Below, in pieces: positions 63,950-64,000 of a DNA stretch of 64,000 nt (position 1 is the stretch's first letter; each line of letters starts with the position of its first letter). The notes under the pieces are model-generated. The model saw nothing but the letters and a program-made list of their open reading frames with translations. It searched no databases and was not told where the DNA came from. The DNA is from Bradyrhizobium sp. ORS 285 (lineage in GTDB: Bacteria; Pseudomonadota; Alphaproteobacteria; Rhizobiales; Xanthobacteraceae). The position numbers were made by a program, and so were the translations under genes. The stretch is from assembly GCF_900176205.1 (NCBI RefSeq), contig NZ_LT859959.1, positions 4,671,001 through 4,735,000 on the forward strand. The letters run 5' to 3'.

Positions 63950-64000
63950 CTACGCCGCGCGGACGGTTTCCAGGAAGCGGCTGACTTCGGTCTTCAACCG
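63950..64000 (-). CDS. C-terminal end of a further methyl-accepting chemotaxis protein (partial)
   Basis: The last 51 bases encode [16 protein letters not shown] and a TAG stop (minus strand 63952-63950). This is the same tail as in the other five receptors of this array, so a sixth receptor gene enters from beyond the window. Nothing else about it can be seen. Confidence 0.85.
   Translation of the reverse strand, partial: RLKTEVSRFLETVRAA

Noticed and set aside
1..64000. tRNA, rRNA, insertion sequence or prophage genes
   Set aside because: No tRNA-like cloverleaf, rRNA segment, transposase, integrase or phage structural gene was recognised on either strand by reading; a dedicated RNA search was not possible.

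Overview
The window looks like chromosome of a high-GC alphaproteobacterium, most likely Bradyrhizobium or a close relative in the Bradyrhizobiaceae. The reasons are the G+C-rich codon use, an hpa aromatic-acid cluster, many acyl-CoA catabolic genes, arrays of Rhizobiales-style chemoreceptors with a shared C-terminal RLKxEVxRFLxTVRAA tail, and several families of intergenic palindromic repeats recurring between genes. I see no rRNA, tRNA, CRISPR array, transposase or phage gene. The genus is inferred from gene content and not proven.

Layout. 0-3 kb: end of a fused PQQ-type sugar dehydrogenase/cytochrome c, then an exported SMP-30-like beta-propeller. 3.2-10.5 kb: a small exported protein and a tight three-gene operon (transglutaminase/DUF2126, ATP-grasp/alpha-E, transglutaminase) predicted to make or attach peptides by amide ligation. 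It has never been given a firm biological role and is the most system-like locus here. A 65-residue basic SANT/Myb-like protein is divergent from it. 11.3-14.9 kb: a sugar-acid-type operon (Ldh2 dehydrogenase, HpcH/HpaI aldolase, UxaA/GarD dehydratase). 15.1-21.0 kb: hpaR and the divergent hpaH-hpaF-hpaE-FAH-TPP enzyme operon, which is the lower homoprotocatechuate pathway without its hydroxylase or ring-cleavage genes. A 12-bp perfect palindrome sits in the promoter. 21.0-25.1 kb: alkB plus a second 2OG-Fe(II) dioxygenase, a degenerate GT51 transglycosylase-like protein, an amidase and an AtuA-like protein.

25.3-44.6 kb is dominated by CoA-thioester chemistry. It holds a DUF35/thiolase-like pair, two acyl-CoA ligases, three crotonases, an acyl-CoA dehydrogenase, three SDRs (one of DECR1 type) and an APH-like kinase with a DUF6285 partner. 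The kinase pair resembles LvaA/LvaB of 4-hydroxyacyl-CoA catabolism. PEP carboxylase (ppc) and a Tat-exported SMP-30 protein are embedded. A 1.5-kb gene-free stretch at 29.27-30.75 kb is a mosaic of at least five palindromic repeat families.

44.7-53.9 kb: alpha/beta hydrolase, a small exported repeat protein, a flavin reductase-like protein, the SorAB sulfite dehydrogenase, a YghU-type glutathione transferase-like enzyme, a TLP1-type thiolase-like protein, a membrane-anchored J-domain/TPR protein and an exported MBL-fold hydrolase.

54.1-64.0 kb: six consecutive chemoreceptor genes on the minus strand (the sixth cut by the window end), starting with an Aer-like PAS receptor. Several are followed by hairpin terminators. 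Two neighbours share 234 consecutive identical residues in the signalling domain while their ligand-binding regions differ, which points to duplication plus gene conversion.
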